Shown here: piece after piece, positions 44,545 through 53,188 of the stretch
How positions within the stretch are numbered: position 1 is the first letter of the stretch
Layout of the letters: each line of letters starts with the position of its first letter
Translations under genes and position numbers: made by a program
Assembly (NCBI GenBank): GCA_964518595.1
Contig: CAZFHA010000002.1
Coordinates: forward strand, 186,001 to 250,000
Source: CAZFHA01 sp964518595
GTDB taxonomy: Bacteria; Bacillota; Clostridia; Saccharofermentanales; Saccharofermentanaceae
DNA: 64,000 nt
Reading direction: 5' to 3'
The notes under the pieces: model-generated
What the model was told of the DNA's origin: nothing
The model's input: the letters and a program-made list of their open reading frames with translations, nothing else
Databases searched by the model: none

Positions 44545-44575
44545 AAAGCTACGCCAATCAAACTGACGTAGCTTT
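44545..44575 (-). terminator. Terminator of the desulfoferrodoxin gene
   Basis: A 9-bp stem (AAAGCTACG with CGTAGCTTT; 44545-44553 and 44567-44575) with a 13-nt loop, then TTTT and TTTC interrupted by CCA on the minus strand, 24 bp after the stop. Confidence 0.58.
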
Positions 44576-44598
44576 AGAAGGTCTATAATAAATGAAAA

Positions 44599-45030
44599 TT
44601 ATTGACAACCCTCAGGAAATTCCGGTGAACAAACCAACTCCTCTTCCACAGCCGCCACTTCTGCCTGCCACAAACCGTGTAGGTTACAGTAAGCATAGAC
44701 CCGAATAGCTTCGTCAGTTACGTCAAACAAAGCTTCCGGAGACTGACCAGGATGGAGCATAAGGCGTTGACTCTTATCACCTATGACAATTTCAATCCAA
44801 CCGATAAAATGCTCTTCGCTCATAGGATGAGCTACTGAACCTACAGTAACATGAAGCTGGTTACCGAGCCTTGAAGCTACGGGTACATGCTTCTCTTGAG
44901 CAGCATCGGTGGTGTTAGGCGCTAGATGTTTCATGGGATGACCGCAACATACCGGCACTTGTCCACTGGCCAGAACCATCTCAATTAAATTACCACAAAA
45001 AGGACAATGGTAAAATGTTCTTTCACTCAT
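44599..45030 (-). CDS. dfx: Desulfoferrodoxin (2Fe superoxide reductase)
   Basis: Reduces superoxide to peroxide without making oxygen, a common defence in anaerobes. Center I (desulforedoxin type) cysteines are at 9, 12, 28 and 29 in CPFCG and VCCGHPM. Center II ligands are in EKHVPVAS, VAHPMSEEHFIGWI and CNLHGLW (three-to-four His plus Cys). 143 residues, slightly longer than typical with an extended C-terminus (VEEELVCSPEFPEGCQ). AGGT precedes the ATG. Single-gene unit. Confidence 0.94.
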   Translation of the reverse strand: MSERTFYHCPFCGNLIEMVLASGQVPVCCGHPMKHLAPNTTDAAQEKHVPVASRLGNQLHVTVGSVAHPMSEEHFIGWIEIVIGDKSQRLMLHPGQSPEALFDVTDEAIRVYAYCNLHGLWQAEVAAVEEELVCSPEFPEGCQ

Positions 45031-45156
45031 AGATAAATTACCTGCTTTCTGAAATAATTATATAGACTACATTAGTTTAAGCTAAAAAGTCCTTAGATTC
45101 ATCTTACCATAATTTTAGTATAAATAAGTACTCTATATTCAGAAAAGCTCGCTCAT

Positions 45157-45585
45157 TTAATCTGGCAGATAAATCCCATAAACAACACTGCGCAAAAACA
45201 GTGGAATGGCAGGAAAGAGTATAAGAGATAACTGCCAATTGTCCGTAATTGTTCTCGACCAAGAACCACTAAAAGTATGGAAAAAACTCTGCCCCTTGGT
45301 CAACATAAAGTATTCAAGCACCAGCCCAACTACTGTTAAAGCAAAAAAGATTATTGGTAAAAATTTAGGGAAAAACAGTGAACGATTACGCCGATAATCC
45401 ACCACTAACATTAAAATAGATAGAACTGCCAGTACAGAAATTAAAACAGTCGCCAGAGTTGCATTCATAGGTCCTTGCATCAGCAAATACAAGAAAGTTA
45501 AAACTCCACCTACTACCACTTGCCCAATCCACCATTCTAATCGATTTGCATACCCTGCAAAATAATCTGATATAATCTCGCTCAT
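45157..45585 (-). CDS. DUF805-like small membrane protein
   Basis: 142 residues with about four membrane segments (near 20-40, 45-62, 78-95, 118-138). The N-terminal YFAGYANRLEWW and the turn DYRRNRSL are the DUF805-type marks (usual form YFxGRASRxEFW and LRRLHDxG-like). Function unknown. AAGGAGGA precedes the ATG. A second gene with the same marks is at 53944. Confidence 0.75.
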   Translation of the reverse strand: MSEIISDYFAGYANRLEWWIGQVVVGGVLTFLYLLMQGPMNATLATVLISVLAVLSILMLVVDYRRNRSLFFPKFLPIIFFALTVVGLVLEYFMLTKGQSFFHTFSGSWSRTITDNWQLSLILFPAIPLFLRSVVYGIYLPD

Positions 45586-45745
45586 TCTCTATTTCCTCCT
45601 TGATACTCATATAGTCAAGTATTATTTCCCCAAACACCATAGACCACATCGAACCGGTTTAGATCTGTTTTTGTTTTATTTCGATTTTATCACAAACCGG
45701 ACTCCGAGGGTATATTTTTACTCTACAAATTTTTAGCCTCACCTC

Positions 45746-46636
45746 CTACTCCTCCTTTCTCTTACTTGCCTCATACAAGGCTTTCACGTCTAACTTTTTC
45801 ATTTCGAGAAGCACTTTGACCAGTGCTTGTAAGCTACTTCGATCCTGTGTAAAAATAATCTCTGACATACCTTCAGCTGATACTTGCCAGGAAACGCCAA
45901 ATCTATCCTTCAGCCACCCGCACTCTTCCGCTTCAGGAACTGCTGATAATTTCGACCAGTAGTAATCAATCTCGGCCTGATCCTCACAGCTAATCAACAG
46001 TGAAAAGGCCTCGTTGAATTGGAAATCCGCCGGATAGCCATTATCCATAAGAGCCAAAGGTAAATCTAAGACTTGTAGGCCAAGATAGTTAACCTTCGCT
46101 TCAGGAGAAACCTTCTCCTCGGGCTGATAATAACTAACAAGCTCAATAACCGAGGGAGAAAAAATTGAAGTATAGAGTTCAGCTGCTGCCTCTGCTTGCC
46201 CGCAAACCTTATTTGAAAAAAGCAAGCACGGTCTTAGGTCAGCTTCATAATTAGCCTCAGGATCTAGGCCTAACTGCCAAGACAGTCCATAGCGGTCTGT
46301 GGTCCAGCCATAGAGTGGGCTAAAAGGGTAGCTGTCCAGAGGCATCATTTCCTCTCCACCAACCTTCAATTGATTCCAGGCCGCGATCAAAGCCTCTTTC
46401 GAGGAAAAAGTCACCATCAGTGAGTTGGAGGGATTGAAGCGGAAATTAGGCCCTGCACTTATCGCCATTACCGTTCTGCCTGCCAAGGTAAATTCCACTA
46501 ACTCAGCGTCACCTGAAGGCGTATCAGGAATAATTCCACGATTAAGGACAGCAGAATTAGGGATGCAACTACAATAAAAAGTAGCCGCTTCCAAAGCTTC
46601 CTTGTTATACCAAAGGTGAGGGATAAGCTTTGCCAT
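45746..46636 (-). CDS. Two-domain VOC-superfamily protein (PhnB-like)
   Basis: Two tandem glyoxalase/bleomycin-resistance-type domains of the PhnB (3-demethylubiquinone-9-methyltransferase-like) sort. Domain 1 (about 1-135) starts KLIPHLWYNKEALEAATFY and ends DRYGLSWQLGL. Domain 2 (about 138-275) has LLFSNKVCGQAEAAAELYTSIF and ends DRFGVSWQVS. The shared DRxGxSWQ ending marks an internal duplication. 296 residues. GGGAGG precedes the ATG. No function is known for the family; the old methyltransferase name is not supported by sequence. Confidence 0.85.
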   Translation of the reverse strand: MAKLIPHLWYNKEALEAATFYCSCIPNSAVLNRGIIPDTPSGDAELVEFTLAGRTVMAISAGPNFRFNPSNSLMVTFSSKEALIAAWNQLKVGGEEMMPLDSYPFSPLYGWTTDRYGLSWQLGLDPEANYEADLRPCLLFSNKVCGQAEAAAELYTSIFSPSVIELVSYYQPEEKVSPEAKVNYLGLQVLDLPLALMDNGYPADFQFNEAFSLLISCEDQAEIDYYWSKLSAVPEAEECGWLKDRFGVSWQVSAEGMSEIIFTQDRSSLQALVKVLLEMKKLDVKALYEASKRKEE

Positions 46637-46810
46637 TATATCCTCCCAACATTTACATTACGTAAATGACTCTATTCAATTGTTTCTTCTCTATTAATGT
46701 ATGGTATCACAACGAAATAATAATTCAATACCAAAATAAGAAAAAAATTGAATTTAAGTAAAAAAGTTTCAAATAGAGGAATTTATGTAAGAATTTCTAC
46801 AAATAACTAT

Positions 46811-46845
46811 CAAAAAGGAGCAGGCATCCACTGATACCTACTCCT
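46811..46845 (-). terminator. Terminator of fabV
   Basis: On the minus strand AGGAGTAGGTAT pairs with ATGCCTGCTCCT (12 bp including two G-U pairs), loop CAGTGG, followed by TTTTT. It is 78 bp past the fabV stop. Confidence 0.82.
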
Positions 46846-46922
46846 CTTAACACGTAAATTAGAATAATAATAAATAAGTTCAAATAGTTACCCGGTCATA
46901 GCGGTAACTATCCAAGCTAACC

Positions 46923-48098
46923 TTACAGAAGACTCACCTCAGCCTCATAATCGACATCACTGCGATTAAAACCAAAGAGACGGAAAAAATCATCACGGTA
47001 ACCCTCTAGATCAGAAATCTCCATTACGTTCTCACTGCTGATAATCTCCCAAGCCTTAGCAATTTCAGCTTGAATGTCTGGAAGCATTTCCCAATCATCA
47101 AGACGAATCCGGCCGGCCTCATCCGTGTCTACCGGATTACCGGAAAATAAACGGTCACGATAGAGTCGGTCTAATTGCTGAATACAGTCCTCGTGATTTC
47201 CGGCAGCCTTCATTGCTTTATAGAGAATAGAAATATAGAGAGGCACAACAGGTATAGCCGAGGAAGCTTGCGTTACCAGAGCCTTATTCACAGAAACATA
47301 GGCCTTGCCTCCCAGATCATGTAACTCAGCGGTAATCGCTCTGGCTTTCTCTTCCAGATCAGCCTTGGCACGACCAATGGTACCATCCTGATAAATGGCA
47401 TGAGTCATTTTAGGCCCAATATAGGAGAAGGCTGTAGTGACAACGCCGGAAGCCAAGGTATCGGCATCTTTAAGGGCATTCATCCAACGTAGCCAGTCAG
47501 CTCCACCCATAACAGCAATGGTTTCCTCTACTTCCGTTTCCGAGGCCGGTTCAACGGTGACCTCAGAGACGACACCGGTATGGAAATCAATGGTCTTACT
47601 GGTAAAGGCTTCACCCACAGGTTTGATTACCGAATTATAGACTTGACCTGTAACTGGATCAGTCCTTCTGGGAGACGCCAGACTGTAGATAATCAGATCA
47701 ACTTTACCCTCAGGCATATTATCTTTAATTAACTGGATAACTTCGGCTTTCAAGCTGTCAGAAAAAGCATCGCCATTAACACTTACAGCTACCAGACCAT
47801 CAGCCTGTGCCTGGGCTTCGAAAGCCCGATTGTTGTACCAACCGGCTGTGCCGGGCTTTGTCTCTGTAGCTGGTTTATCAAAATAAACTCCAATCGTTGA
47901 AGCACCCATACCATAGGCCGCCGCAATCCGAGATGCCAGACCATAGCCGGTAGAAGAACCAATTACCAGTACCCGTTTCGGGCCGGCAATCCTCCCCTTA
48001 GCCTTAACATAGTCAATCTGCTCCTTTACATTAAGGTCGCAACCGGTGGGGTGGGAAGTAATACAAATAAAACCTCTACATTTGGGTTTAACAATCAT
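46923..48098 (-). CDS. fabV: Trans-2-enoyl-ACP/CoA reductase FabV
   Basis: NADH-dependent reduction of trans-2-enoyl-ACP or -CoA; in Clostridia and spirochaetes the same fold acts as Ter, which disposes of electrons in butyrate formation. Visible: MIVKPKCRGFICITSHPTGC at the start, the cofactor motif VLVIGSSTGYGLASRIAAAYG (split), an SLASPRRTDP block, and the catalytic Tyr-x8-Lys in SYIGPKMTHAIYQDGTIGRAK (split after the first Lys). 391 residues is typical. It lies 79 bp after the group B-like hydrogenase on the same strand, so the pair may share a role in reoxidising NADH and ferredoxin. Confidence 0.95.
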   Translation of the reverse strand: MIVKPKCRGFICITSHPTGCDLNVKEQIDYVKAKGRIAGPKRVLVIGSSTGYGLASRIAAAYGMGASTIGVYFDKPATETKPGTAGWYNNRAFEAQAQADGLVAVSVNGDAFSDSLKAEVIQLIKDNMPEGKVDLIIYSLASPRRTDPVTGQVYNSVIKPVGEAFTSKTIDFHTGVVSEVTVEPASETEVEETIAVMGGADWLRWMNALKDADTLASGVVTTAFSYIGPKMTHAIYQDGTIGRAKADLEEKARAITAELHDLGGKAYVSVNKALVTQASSAIPVVPLYISILYKAMKAAGNHEDCIQQLDRLYRDRLFSGNPVDTDEAGRIRLDDWEMLPDIQAEIAKAWEIISSENVMEISDLEGYRDDFFRLFGFNRSDVDYEAEVSLL

Positions 48099-48177
48099 TT
48101 TTCTCTGCCTCGCCTTCTAATACATTTATGCCGAAAAAAACCGACTGGATAAATACTATCACAAATCAAAAATTTTT

Positions 48178-49641
48178 TCAGTGCTTATGAATATCAATTT
48201 TATCCAATCCTGCCTCCTTCACCACGGACGAAATGTCTTCCTTGCCGTTTTGAAGGTATTTCTCGAAAATTTTGCGAGCCAACAGAGGATCGGTAATTGT
48301 GGCCGGACCATTGAGACAGCCTCCGGCACAGGCCATACCTTCAATGAAATTATCGGTAAAGCGCCCGGCTTTCAAAAGCGTCAAAGCTTTTTTGCAGTCA
48401 GGAACACCATTAGCTAACGAAACTTTAATTTCCTCTTTAACCCCTTGTTGAGTAATCGCAGCCAAGGCCGCTCTAGCCACACCACCGGACTTAGCGAATC
48501 CTTTACCATAAGTAGTAGCCTGTTCCATAATCCCCTGGTCATTCTCTGCCTCATAGGGCTTAGCCACAAACAGGCTATGAAGCTCCTTGAAAGTCAAAAC
48601 GAAATCCACCACTTCCGGATACTCTTTCCAAGCTTCCTGCTTTTTCGTTACACAGGGGCCGATAAATACAGTTAAAGCATCGGGATACAAGTTCTTGACC
48701 AGACGTGCTGTCGCGCCCATAGGGGACACGGTACTGGAAATACAGTCGGCGACCTCAGGATAATGCTGACGAATTAAGTTCATAAAGGCCGGACAGCAAG
48801 AGGTGGTAGTCACCTTACCCTGGTGATAATGTTCCACTAGTTCTTGCGCTTCTTCGTACGCTACAATATCTGCCCCTAAAGCTACTTCAAAAACACCGGC
48901 AAAGCCTAGTTGCTTCACAAAACTTTTAATCATTCCGATATCGGCTTCACCAAATTGACCTTCGATAGAAGGTGCCAGCATGGCGTAGACCGGCCTCTTG
49001 CCTTGAAGCGCCTTAATAACATCAACCATCATTGACAGTTCGGAAATCGCACCAAAGGGGCAGCCACGGATACAAGCGCCGCAATTGATGCACTTGTCAT
49101 TATCTATCAGTGCCAAATCATTCTCATCCATATCAATCGCCTTGACTGGGCAACTCCTGATACAAGGTCTCTCTGTATCAATGATTGCTCGGTAAGGACA
49201 GACATCCACACACTTGCCGCATTTGACGCAGACATCCGGATCAATGTAGGCACCATTTCTGGTATGAGAGATGGCACCGAATTTACAGGCTTTCATACAG
49301 TTACGGGTTAAGCAATTCTGGCAATTACTGGTAACGGAAAACCGGGTAATGGGACAGCCTTCGCAGGCGGAAGGTATCACTTGAACCACCTGATAAGATT
49401 CCTCCTGCACCGGCCCTTCATCTAAGATATGTTTTCCCTCTAATAGCCGCACCCGCTGCCGAACAATTTCACGTTCTCGGTATACACAACAACGAAATTT
49501 AGCCTTGATGCCAGGAATAACCTTATAAGGAATAAGATCAATTTTATCTTCTAAGACTCCTGCAAAGGCATATTTAGCCACCAGTTCCCTAACACTATCT
49601 TCTATTTGATTTACATCAACTAATTCTTCTTGTTCTTTCAC
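48178..49641 (-). CDS. Monomeric [FeFe] hydrogenase (group B-like)
   Basis: H2-forming or H2-sensing enzyme with several iron-sulfur clusters. Ferredoxin-type cysteines occur at 107-119, 138-148 (CVKCGKCVDVCP), 160-164 and 184-194 (CINCGACIRGCP). H-cluster motifs are TTSCCPAF (L1, Cys 282-283), FIGPCVTKK (L2, Cys330) and EGMACAGGCLNG (L3, Cys 438 and 442); the proton-relay Cys is present. GPC instead of MPC at L2 and the cluster-rich N-terminus fit group B. 487 residues. GTG start behind AAGAGG. A promoter and cre site lie upstream. Confidence 0.9.
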   Translation of the reverse strand: MKEQEELVDVNQIEDSVRELVAKYAFAGVLEDKIDLIPYKVIPGIKAKFRCCVYREREIVRQRVRLLEGKHILDEGPVQEESYQVVQVIPSACEGCPITRFSVTSNCQNCLTRNCMKACKFGAISHTRNGAYIDPDVCVKCGKCVDVCPYRAIIDTERPCIRSCPVKAIDMDENDLALIDNDKCINCGACIRGCPFGAISELSMMVDVIKALQGKRPVYAMLAPSIEGQFGEADIGMIKSFVKQLGFAGVFEVALGADIVAYEEAQELVEHYHQGKVTTTSCCPAFMNLIRQHYPEVADCISSTVSPMGATARLVKNLYPDALTVFIGPCVTKKQEAWKEYPEVVDFVLTFKELHSLFVAKPYEAENDQGIMEQATTYGKGFAKSGGVARAALAAITQQGVKEEIKVSLANGVPDCKKALTLLKAGRFTDNFIEGMACAGGCLNGPATITDPLLARKIFEKYLQNGKEDISSVVKEAGLDKIDIHKH

Positions 49642-49683
49642 TTTTGCCTCTTTTCAAGCTCTATCAAGCCAAAATGCGCCTAT

Positions 49684-49697
49684 TGTAAGCGCTAACA
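49684..49697 (-). promoter_or_regulatory. CcpA catabolite-responsive element (cre)
   Basis: TGTAAGCGCTAACA fits the cre consensus TGWAANCGNTNWCA at every position. It lies about 10-25 nt downstream of the predicted transcription start of the 48178 hydrogenase gene, a position where CcpA normally blocks transcription. Bound CcpA would reduce hydrogenase expression in glucose-rich conditions. Confidence 0.75.
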
Positions 49698-49712
49698 TTT
49701 CTTCTCTCTTGA

Positions 49713-49741
49713 ATTATACTACTACTTTAGCTTATGTGAAA
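49713..49741 (-). promoter_or_regulatory. Promoter of the group B-like hydrogenase gene
   Basis: TTTCAC (-35, 49736-49741) and a perfect TATAAT (-10, 49713-49718) with a 17-bp spacer, directly upstream of the cre site. Confidence 0.65.
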
Positions 49742-49761
49742 AGGCAATCTCATTTGCAGCT

Positions 49762-50625
49762 TTATTTAAAGATTAGAGCTTCCAGTTTCTCTATGTCTAT
49801 ATGTTCTCCTAGTACCTTAGCTAAAGTATCAAATTCTGCTTGAAGTCTCTCCTGCCCAAGTAAATCATCCCTTAAATTCGTTGGCGGAAAAGTAGTGTTG
49901 TTTTTGTCACATCCTAAACTGTCTTCCGCTTCAAAGGTCAAATCCATATAGGGCAGCACTCCCAGTACCGGACAGGCACAAGTTTCTTCTAGAAGTTCTT
50001 TCCCGGCAGCGAATAGTTCCGGTTCACCCATAAATTTATTCACCAGAAGCCCAACAACCCGCTGCCTCTGCTCTGGGGAAAGCAGTTCTAAGGTTCCATA
50101 AAGGGACGCAAATACACCACCCCTTATAATATCTGCCACCAGTAGCACCGGAGCGTCAAAGGCCTCAGCTACTTTCATATTCGCAATATCATTTCGGCTT
50201 AAGTTCAGCTCCACTGGGCTACCAGCCCCTTCAATTATGATGACATCATATTTCGAGGCCAAGCGGCGGTAAGCGGCTACTGCTTGCTGCCAGAAATGGC
50301 GCTGATTTTTCAGATAAGATTGATACCCCCCTTTTGTCCAGGCTATACCATTACAGTAGTACTCGGCCTCCCCTTCAGATTTAGGCACCCAGACCAGAGG
50401 ATTCATATCTTGGTGTGGCTCTATACCAGCGGCATAGGCTGCTAAAACTTGCGCTCTGGCCAGAAATTTCCCGGTAGGTAACTGATGCAAATAAGAGGTT
50501 AAATTTAATGCTTTAAAGGGTGCCACCCGATAGCCCCTTTGCTGAAAAATTCGGCATAAGCCATAGGCAATGGTGGTTTTTCCCACACCGGAAGCCGTCC
50601 CTTGAATCATAATATTTTTAGCCAT
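49762..50625 (-). CDS. Cobyric acid synthase synthetase domain only (CobQ lacking the glutaminase)
   Basis: Amidates adenosylcobyrinic acid side chains in B12 synthesis when complete. Visible: P-loop GTASGVGKTT (9-18), AGIEPHQDMNPL, IIIEGAGSPVELNLSRNDIANMKVAEA (split by family-typical gaps), LLVADIIRGGVFASLYGTLEL and PVLGVLPYMDL. The protein stops at 287 residues; the normal C-terminal class I glutaminase domain (~200 residues with a catalytic Cys) is absent and no glutaminase ORF follows. It may use free ammonia, use a separate glutaminase, or have lost function. The start overlaps the decarboxylase gene by 8 bp. Confidence 0.85.
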   Translation of the reverse strand: MAKNIMIQGTASGVGKTTIAYGLCRIFQQRGYRVAPFKALNLTSYLHQLPTGKFLARAQVLAAYAAGIEPHQDMNPLVWVPKSEGEAEYYCNGIAWTKGGYQSYLKNQRHFWQQAVAAYRRLASKYDVIIIEGAGSPVELNLSRNDIANMKVAEAFDAPVLLVADIIRGGVFASLYGTLELLSPEQRQRVVGLLVNKFMGEPELFAAGKELLEETCACPVLGVLPYMDLTFEAEDSLGCDKNNTTFPPTNLRDDLLGQERLQAEFDTLAKVLGEHIDIEKLEALIFK

Positions 50626-51718
50626 GATTTACTCCCTTAGGCTTTGAAATAGCCTGATTTATTTTAGTTATTGCTCCAAGTGCCTGGATAAAAGCCTGAT
50701 TTTGTTCCGCTCTCCCAATGCCAATTCGGTAAAAAGTCTCATCTAAACCGCGAAAGTTTCGGCAAGAACGCACTAGTATTTTATGGTTATTCCAAAGCTC
50801 TTCCTTTAGATCAGGATAGTCTGGCGCAGAAAAAAAGATAAAATTAGCCTGACTGCCATAGACCTGAAAGCCGCACCTATGAAATAACTCAAACAATCTG
50901 ATCTTTTCATTGACTACGTATTGTTCTGTTTGCGGAAGATACCAAACAGCCGTCTCAAGAGCCGCTATTCCAGCAATCTGAGCTAAGGTAGATACTTGCC
51001 AATCAGGTCCTTGCGATAGAAGTGCCGCCAACCGCTCCCGATTCCGATGAATTAAATAGCCTAAACGCAGTCCCGGCATGGCAAAGCTTTTGGTCAAAGC
51101 CTTTACCACAAACAAGTGGTCATGGTCTGGAATACGGTTCACCAAAGTTAGTTCCTTTCCCTTGGGGAGAAAATCAATAAAGCATTCATCTATCAGCAAA
51201 TTACTCCCACTGTCAGCGGTTGTCTGAACCAGCGAGTCTAACCAAGACCGAGAAAGCGCACAGCCTGTAGGATTATTGGGATTAGTTACAATGACTAGAT
51301 CTGGTTTTATCTGCCTCACTAAAGAGAAAAAATCATTGCCTGGTAGAAAACCGCTTTCCTTGGATAAAAAATAATGCTGAACTTGGCAGCCTACTGTACC
51401 CAGAGCTCGTTCATAATCCGCAAAACATGGTGCTAACAGAAGAGCCTGTCTGGGCTTTAAGAAAAAAATCAACCGAAAAAGCAAATCAGAGGCACCATTG
51501 CCACAGATAATATTTTCCGGATTAGAGTCTTCAAACGCCGCAATCGCAGTCCTTAGCTGCTTGCAAAAAGGATCTGGATAGCGCACACAAGCAGCAATTG
51601 CCCCTTGAACTGCGGCAGTAACTGAGTCAGGCAAACCTAAGGGATTAATATTAATCGACAGGTCGCAATACTCTTTTTCTTCATCAGGCATATAGCCCCC
51701 ATGCTCATAGGTATACAT
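50618..51718 (-). CDS. L-threonine-O-3-phosphate decarboxylase (CobD/CobC type)
   Basis: Makes (R)-1-amino-2-propanol phosphate, the linker of the B12 nucleotide loop, with PLP. The HGG motif at the start (YEHGGYMP), DLSININPLGLP, NGASDLLFRL, TNPNNPTGCALSR, and the Schiff-base Lys in KALTKSFAMPGLRLGY fit CobD of the histidinol-phosphate aminotransferase fold. 366 residues. It overlaps cbiB by 14 bp upstream and the CobQ-like gene by 8 bp downstream, so all three are tightly coupled. HisC is the alternative, but the HGG start and context favour CobD. Confidence 0.9.
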   Translation of the reverse strand: MYTYEHGGYMPDEEKEYCDLSININPLGLPDSVTAAVQGAIAACVRYPDPFCKQLRTAIAAFEDSNPENIICGNGASDLLFRLIFFLKPRQALLLAPCFADYERALGTVGCQVQHYFLSKESGFLPGNDFFSLVRQIKPDLVIVTNPNNPTGCALSRSWLDSLVQTTADSGSNLLIDECFIDFLPKGKELTLVNRIPDHDHLFVVKALTKSFAMPGLRLGYLIHRNRERLAALLSQGPDWQVSTLAQIAGIAALETAVWYLPQTEQYVVNEKIRLFELFHRCGFQVYGSQANFIFFSAPDYPDLKEELWNNHKILVRSCRNFRGLDETFYRIGIGRAEQNQAFIQALGAITKINQAISKPKGVNHG

Positions 51719-52697
51719 AAAACCTCTGCCACAGTCCGCTAAGGGTTAGGGCAAGAAACAGCCCCACCAGAGTTCCGCCATAGAGCAAAGTAATCGTTCT
51801 CTTAATGTCATCTATCTCGGCCTTACGGCAATGGTTACCAATATAGGGTTTCTCAACCGCTATACCACCATAACAATGAGTCCCCCCTAAGCGAATACCT
51901 AAGCTACCGGCACAGACGGCTTCGCAATGCGCCGAATTGGGACTTTGGTGCTTGTAGCGATCCCGGCAATATACTTGAAAAGCCTGTAAGAAATTTTGAC
52001 CACATAGAGCTGTGTTCAAAAGTAGCAAAACAGCCGCAATCCGAGCAGGAATAAAATTCCACAGATCATCCATTCGGGCGGAAAACTTACCTATATAGCG
52101 ATAGGTCACATTCTTATAGCCCACCATAGAATCCAAGGTATTAACCGCTTTATAGGCCATCCCCAGTGCAGGACCACCCAGTAAAATATAGAACAAAGGG
52201 GCTACAACACCATCGCAAAAATTCTCACTGATCGTTTCAACCGTAGCTTTAATAACAGCTTCTTCATCAGCTTGGTCTGTATCCCGGCCCACAATATAAG
52301 ACAAGGCTCTTCTTGCACCCGACAGATCGGATTGTCGAAGATGAACCATGATTTTCTGTCCTTCTTGAGCCAAACCTTTAGCCGACAAACAAAAATAGAT
52401 TAATAATCCATCTAAAAGAATGCCCGGAATATAGCCCAAACTATACCCTAATCCAGAAAGAAGATACACTATACCATAGGTTATCACCACTAGGCTAAAC
52501 CAAAGGAGTACCCCGAAAAGAAACTGACAAGGAAAATTTCTAGCTAATACCCTATCCTTAAATCGAAGGGAAAATTGAACCCACTTCCCCATCAATCTTA
52601 CCGGGTGAAGGGGATTCTGAGGCTCTCCCAGCATAAAATCCAGAAGAAGGCCCAGAAAGATAGCCCACCAATGGGGGAAATAAAACAGATATAACAC
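51705..52697 (-). CDS. cbiB: Adenosylcobinamide-phosphate synthase CbiB
   Basis: A membrane enzyme that joins aminopropanol (or its phosphate) to adenosylcobyric acid. Several membrane segments (about 10-20, 60-80, 85-105, 150-170, 205-225, 305-325). Marks: DFMLGEPQNPLHPVRLMGKW at the start (split), GRDTDQADEEAVIKATVETISENFCDG, FYILLGGPALGMAYKAVNTLDSMVGYKN (split) and CAGSLGIRLGGTHCYGG. 330 residues. GTG start at 52697 with GAGGAGG 6 bp upstream. First enzyme gene after the cobalamin riboswitch. Confidence 0.93.
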   Translation of the reverse strand: MLYLFYFPHWWAIFLGLLLDFMLGEPQNPLHPVRLMGKWVQFSLRFKDRVLARNFPCQFLFGVLLWFSLVVITYGIVYLLSGLGYSLGYIPGILLDGLLIYFCLSAKGLAQEGQKIMVHLRQSDLSGARRALSYIVGRDTDQADEEAVIKATVETISENFCDGVVAPLFYILLGGPALGMAYKAVNTLDSMVGYKNVTYRYIGKFSARMDDLWNFIPARIAAVLLLLNTALCGQNFLQAFQVYCRDRYKHQSPNSAHCEAVCAGSLGIRLGGTHCYGGIAVEKPYIGNHCRKAEIDDIKRTITLLYGGTLVGLFLALTLSGLWQRFYVYL

Positions 52698-52735
52698 AAC
52701 ACGCCTCCTCTAATCTACAGGCTCAGAGGAAGGCA

Positions 52736-52804
52736 TTAACCTGAAAAAGAAGTAAAACTTCTCACGGGAAAATTAACGCCCAAAAAGGCTACAGCCAAAG
52801 CCAT
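52736..52804 (-). CDS. Possible 22-residue leader ORF between riboswitch and cbiB
   Basis: ATG at 52804 with GGAG 5 bp upstream, stop TAA at 52736. The product is hydrophobic at first (MALAVAFLGVNFPV) and ends in a Ser/Phe-rich tail. The frame is open further upstream to a TAA about 75 bp before the ATG, but has no other start codon. It lies between the riboswitch P1 stem and the cbiB start. It could be a leader peptide, part of the expression platform, or chance. Confidence 0.35.
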   Translation of the reverse strand: MALAVAFLGVNFPVRSFTSFSG

Positions 52805-52842
52805 ATCCTCTCCACTACCTTCATAACCTGTGAAGTAGTTGG

Positions 52843-53010
52843 AAACGTATGGCAGGTCTTTCGACTGAGACAGTTACACTCTTTTTCCTTCCCAAAGCAG
52901 GCTTCAGTGGATACGCCAAAGCGTTAAAAGAGCTATGTCAACACGGCAGCAGGACTGTCCGGGATTCACACCCGGTTCCCTATTATCGCAAAATGCGCAC
53001 CGATACGTTT
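52843..53010 (-). promoter_or_regulatory. Cobalamin (B12) riboswitch
   Basis: An AdoCbl-sensing RNA element that lowers expression of the B12 synthesis genes downstream when cofactor is plentiful. The closing P1 stem is a perfect 8-bp pair, AAACGTAT (53003-53010) with ATACGTTT (52843-52850). The core reads AGGGAACCGGGTGTGAATCC followed by a GACAGTCC segment. A GCCTGCTTTGGGAAGG arm and the B12 box AGTCGAAAGACCTGCC come later. Order and spacing fit the class. A short hairpin follows P1 (about 52808-52838) and may serve in the expression platform; a classical terminator was not clear. Confidence 0.92.
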
Positions 53011-53188
53011 TCTTAATGATTTGAGCCAACAATATCACGTCCCTTAAAGCCCTGTCAAGGCTGAAAAAGAGAGCAATACCTTTAAACAAATAAAATCTAC
53101 TAAAAATTTTGCCACGCTTAGCAAACACGACATACAGAAGTCGGGTTTTATAGGATACAATATTCTTGTAGGTTAGGAGGTAGCGACT

